Source: a virus. From it: DNA of 28,216 nt. The notes beneath the pieces are model-generated. The model was not told where the DNA came from, ran no database searches, and saw only the letters and a program-made list of their open reading frames with translations. Numbering within the stretch: position 1 is the first letter of the stretch; each line of letters starts with the position of its first letter. Positions 6,669-13,288 of the stretch are shown here, piece by piece. The stretch is taken from positions 1-28,216 of IMG/VR virus record IMGVR_UViG_3300043425_000229; one strand, 5' to 3'. Both the position numbers and the translations under genes were made by a program.

Positions 6669-7646
6669 GTGGCGTTAAAGCATACATTTGTCAGTAGCGC
6701 ACCAGAAGGTTCGGACTCGTCGCTAGTTCGGACCTCGAACTGGAATGCTGACCACACGATTGATACGGGTGGGATTACCATCCCGTACAACTCCACTGCG
6801 CCTACGTCCCCAGCCGTCGATAATGTTACGGTGTTCTGCACAGAGATCGCCAATCGGGCCATGCCCGCGTTCGTTGGGCCGTCTGGCCTTGACAGCGCAC
6901 TGCAGCCACTTCTGGCGCGTAACAAGGTGGCGTTCTGGAACCCTCCGGGCAACGCGACAACCGCTCCGGGCGTATTCGGCTTCGGTACGTTCACCATCGT
7001 GTCGAACGCGGGCACTACCTTCACTGCGCGCAACGTGGCTACCACCAATGTGCTCACGCGTATGAAGCGCGTGGCGGTCGTGAGCACCAATACTTCCGGC
7101 ACATTGGGTAGCCTGCGCGATCCGCAGGCTCAGTACACCACAGGCACAGGTTCTGGGCTCGGGGGCTTCCATTACGTAGCTCGGTTTGCTACTTCTGATG
7201 CAGCTACGGTATCCGGTGCACGTGCCTTTGTTGGAATGAGTTCGGCCACTAACGCGCCAACTAACGTAGACCCCGCCACGCTCGTCAATAGCATCGGCGT
7301 GGCGCAGCTTTCGGGCGATGCCACACAGTGGTATATCGTTTATGGCGGCAGCGCAGCGCAAACGCCTATTGCCCTCGGCACCAGCTTAGGTGCTCCGACA
7401 CTAAACACCACGGCATTTGAATTGGCGCTTTTCAGCGCACCTTCGGCCAACGGCGTGGTCCATTACGAGGTGTTGAATATTGGTAGTGGTGTGAAGGTGA
7501 CGGGCACTTTAACGCCCGGTACGCCCGGCGTACAAACACCGCTCAATACCACGCTTCTCGCACCTCGCTTCTGGCGCACCAATAACGCCACCGGCTCTGT
7601 TGTCGGCTTAGATATCTGTTCGCTTTACATCGAGACTGACCAATGA
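6669..7646 (+). CDS. Probable fibre/adhesion protein
   Basis: The 325-residue product starts at GTG (GGGG seven bases upstream). The N-terminus ALKHTFVSSAPEGSDSSLVR with TSNWNADHTI is typical of phage fibre/appendage proteins, in which a short NWNADH segment follows the start. The rest is beta-rich, Thr/Ala/Gly/Ser-rich, with a C-terminal jelly-roll-like region (GGFHYVARF...GARAFVGMS...FELALFSAPSANGVVHYEV) similar in form to the C-terminal carbohydrate-binding domains of phage fibres. No hydrolase motif was seen. Neighbours are a small overlapping gene and the 23-residue-repeat protein. Receptor binding is inferred. Confidence 0.65.
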   Translation: MALKHTFVSSAPEGSDSSLVRTSNWNADHTIDTGGITIPYNSTAPTSPAVDNVTVFCTEIANRAMPAFVGPSGLDSALQPLLARNKVAFWNPPGNATTAPGVFGFGTFTIVSNAGTTFTARNVATTNVLTRMKRVAVVSTNTSGTLGSLRDPQAQYTTGTGSGLGGFHYVARFATSDAATVSGARAFVGMSSATNAPTNVDPATLVNSIGVAQLSGDATQWYIVYGGSAAQTPIALGTSLGAPTLNTTAFELALFSAPSANGVVHYEVLNIGSGVKVTGTLTPGTPGVQTPLNTTLLAPRFWRTNNATGSVVGLDICSLYIETDQ

Positions 7647-7801
7647 TTTACACGATCATTCTTGACGAGGGGGTTGTCCTGCGAGACAGCGACGGGGCGC
7701 AGATCGCGCCGTGCCAAGACGATCATGATCCTGATTTTATGGCGTACAACGCATGGGTTGAGGCAGGCGGACAGCCGACAATCCTAGACACTAGGGGATA
7801 A
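7643..7801 (+). CDS. Small 52-residue protein coupled to the fibre gene
   Basis: The ATG overlaps the previous stop (ATGA), and the frame stays open for 52 codons to TAA. The product starts MIYTIILDEGVVLRDSDG and ends with DPDFMAYNAWVEAGGQPTIL. The D-x-Y-x-x-W-x-x-A-G-x-x-P pattern at the end is seen at the ends of small fibre-assembly-type and tail-associated phage proteins. Overlap with the fibre gene and position before another repeat protein support co-translation. It might help fibre folding; there is no direct evidence for this. Confidence 0.6.
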   Translation: MIYTIILDEGVVLRDSDGAQIAPCQDDHDPDFMAYNAWVEAGGQPTILDTRG

Positions 7802-7804
7802 CCC

Positions 7805-9415
7805 GTGTCCGCATTTGACGCTGGTGCCTTTGACGCCGGGGCGTTTGATGCTGGTGTAGGGGCGCAAACGCTCCTCCCGAGCCTAGTTACCAATACAAAT
7901 ACCATATACGCCGCGACGGTCACGCGTGGCGCGATTACGCTTACCCCCGGTTTGCTGACTAACAGCAACACCATCTACTCGCCCACGGTCACTGGGGCTG
8001 GGCCCGCCCAGACGCTTAACCCGAGCCTGCTGACCAATAGCAACACCTTCTACGCCGCGACGATCACGCGTGGCGCGGTGACGGTCAGTCCTCCTCTGCT
8101 GACCAACAGCAATACCATCTACGCGGCCACAGTGGTTCCGGGCGCGATCAATCTGCAGCTGGCCCTGCTGATCAACAGCAACACCTTCTACGCCGCGACG
8201 GTCACGCGCGGGGCGGCGACGATCAGCCCGCCCCTGCTGACTAACAGCAACGCCATCTACGCGGCGACAGTAAGCCCCGGAGCGATCACCCTCCAGCCGC
8301 CGCTCCTAAGCAACGGCAACACCATCTACGCGGCGACGGTGACTGCGGGGGCCGCCACGCTGCAGCCGCCGCTGGTCAGCAACAGTAACACCATCTACGC
8401 CCCGGCGGTTGTCCCCGCCGCGACCACGCTCAGCCCGCCCCTGCTGGTCAACAGCAACGTCGTCTACGGTCCGGCAGTCAGCCCCGGCACCGCGATGGTG
8501 CAACCGCCGCTGCTCGCCAACTCGAACGCCTTCTACGCCGCGACAGTGACCGTAGGGGCGGTTACGCTCAGCCCGGGCCTGCTGGTCAACGCCAACCAAA
8601 TTTACGCGCCCGTTGTCATCCCCGGCACGGGCACTATCGCCGTACCGTTTGTCGAGAACGTCAACGCCTTCTACGCGGCGTCCGTCATCCCGTCTGCGGT
8701 CACGGTCAATCCGCCGCTAGTCACCAACGCCAACCAATTATATGCACCGCTGGTCGAGGACGACTACCTCCTCGGGCCACCGCTCGTCGAGAACGTAAAC
8801 ACCCTCTACGCCCCGGCGGTTGTCCCCGCTGCGACCACGCTCAACCCGCCGCTGGTCACCAACACCAATCAGTTCTACGCCGCCACGGCCACTTCGGTAA
8901 ATCTAGTCAGCCCGCCGCTGGTAGAGAACGCCAACACCTTCTACGCCGCGACGGTGACGCGCGGCGCGGTCACGCTGCAGCCGTTACGCGTAAACAACAC
9001 CAACATCTTCTACCCGGCGGCACTGCTGGCGGATCAGGAGCTGCGGCCCGCGCTCTTCGACAACGACAATGAGTTCTACCCAGTCGTCGCCCAGTCGACG
9101 TACACCCTCACGCAGGCGCTGCGCTTCAACAACATCTCGGCCATCTACGGGCCGACTGTCGTCGCGCTGCCGCCGATCCTCCAGCCGCCGCTGGTCGTCA
9201 ATCCGAACGGCTTCTACGGCCCCTACATTCTGGCCTTCCCGCCACCCGATTTCCCGTCCCCAGATCAGCGGCAGGACATGCCCACGATCCCTGAGACGCC
9301 GCGAACCACTGTCGAGATCCAAATCTTGGCGCGCATGCCCGCGCCGGCGATCCCCGAGCTTGCACGGCAGCCCATGCCCGAGAGCAGCAGCCCAAGATTG
9401 CCGATGGTGTTGTGA
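7805..9415 (+). CDS. Virion protein of about twenty 23-residue repeats, probable beta-solenoid fibre
   Basis: The 536-residue product begins at GTG, three bases after the previous stop. After a short FDAGAFDAGAFDAG triplet at the N-terminus come about twenty tandem units of 21-25 residues, mostly 23. The consensus is LxPPLLTNSNTIYAATVxxG followed by A-x-T. Asn-Ser-Asn-Thr and the aromatic Tyr are the most constant positions. Such short, regular, hydrophobic/Asn ladders usually fold as beta-solenoids or beta-prisms. The last about 60 residues are Pro-rich (TIPETPRTTVEIQ) with no repeat. It sits between a fibre-like gene and a neck gene, so it is probably a fibre or tail-spike shaft. Function is inferred from repeat type and place. 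Confidence 0.7.
   Translation: MSAFDAGAFDAGAFDAGVGAQTLLPSLVTNTNTIYAATVTRGAITLTPGLLTNSNTIYSPTVTGAGPAQTLNPSLLTNSNTFYAATITRGAVTVSPPLLTNSNTIYAATVVPGAINLQLALLINSNTFYAATVTRGAATISPPLLTNSNAIYAATVSPGAITLQPPLLSNGNTIYAATVTAGAATLQPPLVSNSNTIYAPAVVPAATTLSPPLLVNSNVVYGPAVSPGTAMVQPPLLANSNAFYAATVTVGAVTLSPGLLVNANQIYAPVVIPGTGTIAVPFVENVNAFYAASVIPSAVTVNPPLVTNANQLYAPLVEDDYLLGPPLVENVNTLYAPAVVPAATTLNPPLVTNTNQFYAATATSVNLVSPPLVENANTFYAATVTRGAVTLQPLRVNNTNIFYPAALLADQELRPALFDNDNEFYPVVAQSTYTLTQALRFNNISAIYGPTVVALPPILQPPLVVNPNGFYGPYILAFPPPDFPSPDQRQDMPTIPETPRTTVEIQILARMPAPAIPELARQPMPESSSPRLPMVL
7871..9230 (+). repeat. About 20 in-frame repeats of about 69 bp
   Basis: Each unit codes for 21-25 residues and contains a variant of AACAGCAACACC-ATCTACGCC. 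Units 1-10 are closest to each other at DNA level, and the later units diverge (for example ENVNAFYA and NNTNIFYP). All length changes keep the frame, as expected for a repeat expanded by recombination or slippage under selection for protein. Confidence 0.85.
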
Positions 9416-9462
9416 TGGTTTACGCGGGCAACTTTTTTTGGTATTCATGCGGCGCTAGAAAT

Positions 9463-9482
9463 GCTTGCCTTCACTGGCGAGC
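9463..9482 (+). promoter_or_regulatory. 7-bp hairpin in the 95-base gap before the neck gene
   Basis: GCTTGCC (9463-9469) pairs with GGCGAGC (9476-9482) around a TTCACT loop, with one G-U pair. The gap 9416-9510 also holds a run of seven T at 9433-9439, and GCGGAG just before the next ATG. A 27-codon frame at 9415-9498 is not convincing. Nothing else was recognised in the gap. Confidence 0.3.
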
Positions 9483-9510
9483 TGCTGCGTCTTGTTAGCG
9501 AGCGGAGCTT

Positions 9511-10497
9511 ATGGCGTACTCAGGAACAGTCTCTCAGACCCAATTCAACACGCGCCGCGTGATTGAAAATGCGGCGCGGCGGTGCAAACTGCCGGCGCAA
9601 TCACTGACGCCTGAGCATGTCGACATCGCGAACGACCAGCTCTTCCTCCTCCTGTCGGATCTCGCCAACAGGGGCATCCAACTCTGGTGCGTCCAGAAGA
9701 ACATCTACCCGCTGTACGACGGCCAGTCACAGATCATCACCTACACCGGCACGGTCGACATCCTGAACAGCAACCTGCGCACGCTGCAGCAGGCCACCGG
9801 CGTAACGACGACCGGCGCGCAGTTCTCCAGCACCGATTTCACAACCCCCACCATCGTCTCGACAGTCGGCATCAAGTGGTCGGCGGCGTCAGTCCCCTTC
9901 GCCCTGCAGCGCAGCGACGACGGCGCGGCGTGGGAGACCGTGCAGCTGGAAAACCAGACCGCCTCGGCCGGGGAGTGGACGTGGTTCGATCTCAGCACGG
10001 TAGTCGCCTCGCGCTACTTCCGCGTGCTGGCGACGTCCGGCACCCTGTCCTACGAGACGATCTACCTCGGCAACACGCCGACAGAAATCCCCCTCGCCCG
10101 CCTCAGCCGCGACGACTACACGAACCTGCCCAACAAGGCATTCCTCTCCAACCGCCCCCTGCAGTATTGGCTCGACCGCCAAAGCCTGTCGCCGGTCATG
10201 AACCTCTGGCCCGTGCCCAACGCGGCGGCCGAGGTGAAGCAGATCGTCGTCTGGTGCCAGCGCCACATCATGGACGTCGGGACCATGACGCAGGAGATCG
10301 AGGTGCCGCAGCGCTGGTATGAGGCGATCGTGGCCATGCTCGCCGCACGCCTCGCCATGGAGTATATCGAGGTCGACGCGGGCCTCATCGGCCTGCTTGA
10401 CCAGAAGGCCAAGGAGAGCCTCTACTTCGCCCAGCAGGAGGAGCGGGACAACAGCCCGATGATGATCCTCCCTGACTTCAGTATGTACACACGCTAA
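9511..10497 (+). CDS. Neck/head-to-tail adaptor-like protein with inserted F5/8C-like beta domain
   Basis: The 328-residue product has helical N- and C-terminal parts and a beta insert. Residues 1-70 contain VIENAARRCKLPAQSLTPEH and a helix DQLFLLLSDLANRG followed by LWCVQK. The C-terminal part has TNLPNKAF, RPLQYWLDR, LWPVPNAAAEVKQIVVW and VPQRWYEAIVAMLAARLAMEY. This layout is typical of P22 gp4/T7 gp11-type adaptors that sit under the portal. Between about 92 and 189 is a beta-rich segment with FALQRSDDGAAWETV, WTWFDLS and RYFRVLATSG. It is like a discoidin (F5/8 type C) galactose-binding-like fold. Its stop overlaps the next start (TAATG). The insert call rests on motif similarity only. 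Confidence 0.65.
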   Translation: MAYSGTVSQTQFNTRRVIENAARRCKLPAQSLTPEHVDIANDQLFLLLSDLANRGIQLWCVQKNIYPLYDGQSQIITYTGTVDILNSNLRTLQQATGVTTTGAQFSSTDFTTPTIVSTVGIKWSAASVPFALQRSDDGAAWETVQLENQTASAGEWTWFDLSTVVASRYFRVLATSGTLSYETIYLGNTPTEIPLARLSRDDYTNLPNKAFLSNRPLQYWLDRQSLSPVMNLWPVPNAAAEVKQIVVWCQRHIMDVGTMTQEIEVPQRWYEAIVAMLAARLAMEYIEVDAGLIGLLDQKAKESLYFAQQEERDNSPMMILPDFSMYTR

Positions 10498-10727
10498 TGC
10501 CGGTCTTCCTCAACACGCAGGGTAACCCCACGCTGGGCATCGGCATATGCAGCCGCTGCAGCCGCAAGTTCCCCCTGCACGAACTGCAGTCGGATCCGAA
10601 CTACCCGGGCCTGCGCGTCTGCCGCGCAGACCTCGACCAGTTCGACCCCTATCGCCTGCCAGCCCGGCAGACCGAGAAAATATCGCTGCCCTTCTGCCGG
10701 CCTGACACGCCACTGGATGGGGTCTGA
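10497..10727 (+). CDS. Small conserved phage protein with Cys pair
   Basis: The 76-residue product starts MPVFLNTQGNPTLGIGICSR. C-x2-C (CSRC) is followed by KFPLHELQSDPNYPGLRVC, so three cysteines plus a nearby His or Asp could hold a zinc ion. It continues with DQFDPYRLPARQTE and ends TPLDGV. Small proteins with this GIGIC-x2-C...LDQFDPYRLPAR pattern occur directly downstream of neck genes in many environmental phages. It overlaps the neck gene by one base, which implies co-translation. Role is unknown; a small neck-assembly factor or zinc-knuckle protein is possible. Confidence 0.65.
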   Translation: MPVFLNTQGNPTLGIGICSRCSRKFPLHELQSDPNYPGLRVCRADLDQFDPYRLPARQTEKISLPFCRPDTPLDGV

Positions 10728-10729
10728 GA

Positions 10730-10828
10730 ATGAGTAAGCCCGAGGCGCGCTCCCCTTGGGTCGAGGCGGCACCGGCGGTGTTCTTTCCCCCACTGCCGGT
10801 GCCGCCCATATATGGAGAGAAATTGTGA
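10730..10828 (+). CDS. Possible 32-residue peptide overlapping a hairpin (uncertain)
   Basis: ATG at 10730 opens a 32-codon frame (MSKPEARSPWVEAAPAVF, then PPLPVPPIYGEKL) whose stop overlaps the GTG start of the next gene (GTGA). Pro-rich C-terminal composition and the overlap fit a leader peptide, but the frame is mostly made by the 16-bp hairpin at 10765-10806. No binding site is clear before the ATG other than GAGAA. It may not be translated. Confidence 0.3.
   Translation: MSKPEARSPWVEAAPAVFFPPLPVPPIYGEKL
10765..10806 (+). promoter_or_regulatory. 16-bp GC-rich hairpin before the ferritin/Dps-like gene
   Basis: GGCGGCACCGGCGGTG (10765-10780) pairs with CACTGCCGGTGCCGCC (10791-10806) at all 16 positions, with one G-U pair. 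The loop is TTCTTTCCCC. It ends eight bases before GGAGAG (10814-10819), the binding site for the GTG start at 10825. No T-run follows, so it is more likely a processing, stability or attenuation element between the neck genes and the lysis cassette than an intrinsic terminator. Confidence 0.7.
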
Positions 10829-11178
10829 TTGAACAACTTATCAGTCGGGTTTTTTACGCGCGCAACCTCGCGCATTGGAACCACTGGCGCACGAAGAGCT
10901 TCAGCCAGCATCAGGCGCTGGGCGCGTTCTACGACGACGTCATCGACACGATCGACAGCCTCGTCGAGGCGCATCAGGCCGTGAACGGTCTGGTCGGCGC
11001 GATCCCGTCCCCAAGCTCGACTGGCTCGGACGTGCTGAAGATCCTGAAGGCCGACGCCGAGTGGATCGAAGAGCATCACGAGGAAATCTGCGGCGGTAAT
11101 CGCGCCGTGGGCAATCTCGTCGACGGCGTCACTGACGTATACCTCCGCACGATCTACAAGTTGGAAAACCTGAAGTGA
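10825..11178 (+). CDS. Ferritin/Dps-like helical phage protein (DUF5856-like)
   Basis: The 117-residue product starts at GTG, five bases after GGAGAG. It opens VIEQLISRVFYARNLAHWNH and continues WRTKSFSQHQALGAFYDDVIDTIDSLVEAHQ. The H-x2-H-W...S-x-H-x-A-L-x-x-F-Y-D...D-x-x-D-x-L-V-E pattern over two helices resembles Dps/ferritin-like proteins and the phage family I recall as DUF5856. A second helical pair follows after a SPSSTGSD loop. An upstream in-frame ATG at 10756 was rejected because it lies at the base of the hairpin and has no binding site. Iron binding has not been shown and the usual full set of ligands cannot be confirmed. Stop overlaps the next start (GTGA). Confidence 0.65.
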   Translation: MIEQLISRVFYARNLAHWNHWRTKSFSQHQALGAFYDDVIDTIDSLVEAHQAVNGLVGAIPSPSSTGSDVLKILKADAEWIEEHHEEICGGNRAVGNLVDGVTDVYLRTIYKLENLK

Positions 11179-11462
11179 CGCAGGAGATAATTAACTGGGT
11201 TTTCGGCGGCTTTGGCGCGGCCGTGGGCTGGATCCTGAAGGTCGTGTGGGACGCCCTCAAGGAGCTGCGGCAGGACGTCAAGCAGATCGAGCGCGACCTG
11301 CCCGAGGTCTACGTCCGCAAGGACGACTTCCGCGAGGCCGTGCGCGAGATCCGCGACACGATGAAGGATCTACGCACGGACATGAAGGCGGGCTTCGACA
11401 AAGTCGACACGACGTTAGGGGTCATCTTCAAGCGCCTCGAGCAGAAGGAGGACAGGGAGTAG
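11175..11462 (+). CDS. Membrane-anchored coiled-coil protein, candidate inner-membrane spanin
   Basis: The 95-residue product starts at GTG, overlapping the previous stop. Residues about 5-25 (IINWVFGGFGAAVGWILKVV) form one membrane segment. The rest (about 28-95) is a highly charged coiled coil with VYVRKDDFREAVREIRDTM and KAGFDKVDTTLGVIFKRLEQ. One N-terminal anchor and a periplasmic coiled coil are the features of inner-membrane (Rz-type) spanins. It directly precedes a lipobox protein, as spanin pairs do, with a one-base overlap (TAGTG). A holin-associated coiled-coil protein is another reading. The topology was not computed. Confidence 0.55.
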   Translation: MTQEIINWVFGGFGAAVGWILKVVWDALKELRQDVKQIERDLPEVYVRKDDFREAVREIRDTMKDLRTDMKAGFDKVDTTLGVIFKRLEQKEDRE

Positions 11463-11665
11463 TGGGCTCGCGGTTTCTCAAGCACACCCTCATCGTGGCG
11501 GCTGCCCTGCTGCTTTTGGGCTGCGAGGACCGCTATCGCTACTATTGCCAAGACCCGGACAATTGGGAGGCGGAGGAATGTCAGAAGCCCAAGTGCGTAG
11601 CATCTGGCTACTGCACTGAGTATCTGATTACGACTGAAGAGACTACAGATGAAACCCCTCGATGA
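11462..11665 (+). CDS. Cys-rich phage lipoprotein, candidate outer-membrane spanin
   Basis: The 67-residue product starts at GTG with AAGGAGG at 11445-11451. Residues 1-21 form a lipoprotein signal (basic start, AAALLLLGC) with lipobox Leu-Leu-Gly-Cys and lipid site Cys21. The mature part has four more cysteines (29, 40, 45, 51) within YRYYCQDPDNWEAEECQKP and KCVASGYC, so two disulfides are likely in the periplasm. The size and the place next to a membrane-anchored coiled coil fit an outer-membrane spanin (Rz1-type). Rz1 proteins are usually Pro-rich, while this one is Cys-rich. It overlaps the next gene by 17 bases. The lipoprotein call is strong, the spanin role weaker. Confidence 0.7.
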   Translation: MGSRFLKHTLIVAAALLLLGCEDRYRYYCQDPDNWEAEECQKPKCVASGYCTEYLITTEETTDETPR

Positions 11666-11936
11666 GTGGACGCCGGAGGAACTGTTGAGATTTATCGTGG
11701 GCGTGGTCCTCTCGGTCACGCTCATGTTCATCGTGGCGACGGTGCTGTATTCGCTGATTTTCGTGTCGCAGCCTATGGACGGGCAGGCACCTAATGACGC
11801 AGAGTTTTTTAAGCTGATCAACCCGATCGCGACATTCATAGTCGGCGCACTGGCGGGGTTGATGGCAGGACAGGGCGGCAGGTTCGCGAAACCCCCGTCG
11901 AAGGATGACGAAGGAGAAAATGATGAGCTTCCTTAA
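11649..11936 (+). CDS. Two-segment membrane protein, holin-like
   Basis: The 95-residue product has two hydrophobic segments: about 13-39 (LRFIVGVVLSVTLMFIVATV, then LYSLIF) and about 56-77 (LINPIATFIVGALAGLMAGQ). They are separated by an acidic Gln/Asp loop, and the C-terminus is charged (KDDEGENDELP). This fits class II holins, which have two membrane segments with both ends inside. The gene overlaps both neighbours (17 bases before, 14 after), and is in a lysis cassette. The same family occurs in many environmental phages. Whether it is holin or antiholin is not decided by sequence. Confidence 0.6.
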   Translation: MKPLDEWTPEELLRFIVGVVLSVTLMFIVATVLYSLIFVSQPMDGQAPNDAEFFKLINPIATFIVGALAGLMAGQGGRFAKPPSKDDEGENDELP

Positions 11937-12402
11937 GAGTTTTGAAAGCGGGCAGGACGGCGTCAACGACACCATCGAGTTCGTAATCCGCGTGGCCATC
12001 GTCACGCTGGCGGCCGTCATCCTCGTGGTGGTGCTGGCGCTTGCCGTCGGCCTGTTCGTCCCGAATGACGTCATCGACGGCGCGGCTATCCTTGAGGTGG
12101 TCAATCCCGCCTTCCAGACCATCATCGGCGCATTCGTCGGCCTGCTCGGCGGCCTGAGCCTCAACGCCAACGCGCGTGAGACCGCGCCCGAGGCACCGGA
12201 GGAGCCGGACGCCCCCGCGCCTGAGCCTGAAGCGCCCAAGGCCTACAGCGACCCGCAGGGCACCGTCTTCATCGACACGCCCGAAGAGGACGACGAGATG
12301 GAACCGTGGGAGAAATACCGTAACGACCTGCGCTACGACGCCAACGGCGACGGCGTGGTCGACGAAAGTGACTTTCCTGATTGGCGGAGTGCTGGCAAAT
12401 GA
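11923..12402 (+). CDS. Two-segment membrane protein with C-terminal EF-hand, holin-like
   Basis: The 159-residue product starts at 11923, six bases after AAGGAG; earlier in-frame ATGs at 11905 and 11920 fit worse. Residues about 21-50 (FVIRVAIVTLAAVILVVVLA) and about 65-87 (NPAFQTIIGAFVGLLGGLSL) are membrane segments, as in the preceding gene. A Pro/Glu/Ala-rich linker follows (APEAPEEPDAPAPEPEAPK). The last 22 residues hold a full EF-hand calcium loop, DANGDGVVDESD (139-150), with Asp/Asn/Asp/Gly/Asp/Asp in the ligand places, the pattern also seen in dockerins. The stop overlaps the endolysin ATG (ATGA). Holin function is inferred from topology and place; calcium control is a guess. Confidence 0.6.
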   Translation: MSFLKSFESGQDGVNDTIEFVIRVAIVTLAAVILVVVLALAVGLFVPNDVIDGAAILEVVNPAFQTIIGAFVGLLGGLSLNANARETAPEAPEEPDAPAPEPEAPKAYSDPQGTVFIDTPEEDDEMEPWEKYRNDLRYDANGDGVVDESDFPDWRSAGK

Positions 12403-13013
12403 GCCTTGTAAATCTACAGCAAAAGATCGGAGTGACGGCAGATGGCGCGTTCGGCCCGGGAACATTTAAGGCAGCTGCGGCTTTCTATAAGCTATCACCT
12501 AATCGGGCTGCGCATTTCTTTGCTCAAACGGCGCATGAAAGCGGCGGCTTCAAGGCGTTCAGCGAAAATCTGAACTACAGCGCGAAGGGCCTGCGCGGCA
12601 TCTTCCGCAAGTATTTCCCGACGGACGCCCTCGCCAACGCCTACGCCCGCCAGCCGATGAAAATCGCAAACCGGGTCTATGCCAGCCGCATGGGCAACGG
12701 CCCCGAGAGCAGCGGCGACGGGTGGAAGTATCGCGGCCGTGGCCCGCTCCAGCTTACCGGCAAGGACAACTACCGCGCGTTCGGCCGGTACATCGGGCGC
12801 GAGCAGGAGGTGTTGGACAACCCAGACCTCGTGGCCAATGAACTGGGCTTCGAGAGCGCGCTGTGGTTTTTCGACCACAACAAGCTCTGGTCGATCTGCG
12901 ATCAGGGTGTCGGCGACACCGCCATCCTCGCGCTCACCAAGCGGATCAACGGCGGCACCCACGGCCTCGACGACCGCAGGCTGAAGACCAAAAAATATGC
13001 GGGGTGGCTGTGA
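12399..13013 (+). CDS. GH19-type endolysin (chitinase-like muramidase)
   Basis: The 204-residue product cuts peptidoglycan glycan strands in the host wall. Residues about 6-32 (LQQKIGVTADGAFGPGTFKA) look like a short peptidoglycan-binding repeat. The catalytic domain of glycoside hydrolase family 19 follows: AAHFFAQTAHESGGFKAF with general-acid Glu47, the second acid in SENLNYSAKGL (Glu56), then GDGWKYRGRGPLQLTG, the substrate-cleft block, and DTAILALTKRINGG near the end. There is no signal peptide, so release depends on a holin. Start at 12399 uses GGCGGAG and overlaps the upstream gene (ATGA); the TTG at 12381 has no better site. The stop overlaps the next ATG (TGATG). Confidence 0.9.
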   Translation: MSLVNLQQKIGVTADGAFGPGTFKAAAAFYKLSPNRAAHFFAQTAHESGGFKAFSENLNYSAKGLRGIFRKYFPTDALANAYARQPMKIANRVYASRMGNGPESSGDGWKYRGRGPLQLTGKDNYRAFGRYIGREQEVLDNPDLVANELGFESALWFFDHNKLWSICDQGVGDTAILALTKRINGGTHGLDDRRLKTKKYAGWL

Positions 13014-13276
13014 TGGGCCTCAACATGGGCGACATCCTCAAGGGCGCGGTTCCGATCCTCGTGGCCTGCATTGCGTGGCTGCTGGGGCAGGTAAGCGCCT
13101 TCGAGACGCGGCTGACAAAGATCGAGGCCGGAATGCCCGTTCTTCTTACACCGGATGGCACGCCCACAGACAGCCCGATTTCGGCAAGGCACAGATCGGA
13201 GCTGCGTGAGCATCTCACAGGCGAGATCAACGAGCTGAAGGTGCGCGTCGGCGTCATCGAGAGTAAACGCAAATAG
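13013..13276 (+). CDS. Small N-terminal membrane-anchored protein, lysis cassette
   Basis: The 87-residue product begins MGLNMGDILKGAVPILVACI and has one membrane segment at about 10-28, followed by AFETRLTKIEAGMPVLLTPD, a short loop and a charged helical C-terminus ending NELKVRVGVIESKRK. It starts on the stop of the endolysin (TGATG), so its translation is coupled. One anchor plus a short coiled coil resembles spanin or antiholin subunits. It is a second such protein in the cassette, besides the one at 11175-11462, and sequence alone does not say which is the spanin. Confidence 0.6.
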   Translation: MGLNMGDILKGAVPILVACIAWLLGQVSAFETRLTKIEAGMPVLLTPDGTPTDSPISARHRSELREHLTGEINELKVRVGVIESKRK

Positions 13277-13288
13277 CAGGAGGCTATC

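Noticed and set aside
9415-9498. A 27-codon frame in the gap before the neck gene
   Set aside because: It has no binding site, no conserved pattern, and contains the poly-T run and hairpin.
10756-10824. An ATG at 10756 as the start of the ferritin/Dps-like gene
   Set aside because: It lies at the base of the 16-bp stem with no binding site. GTG at 10825 has GGAGAG five bases before it and starts the conserved-looking helix.
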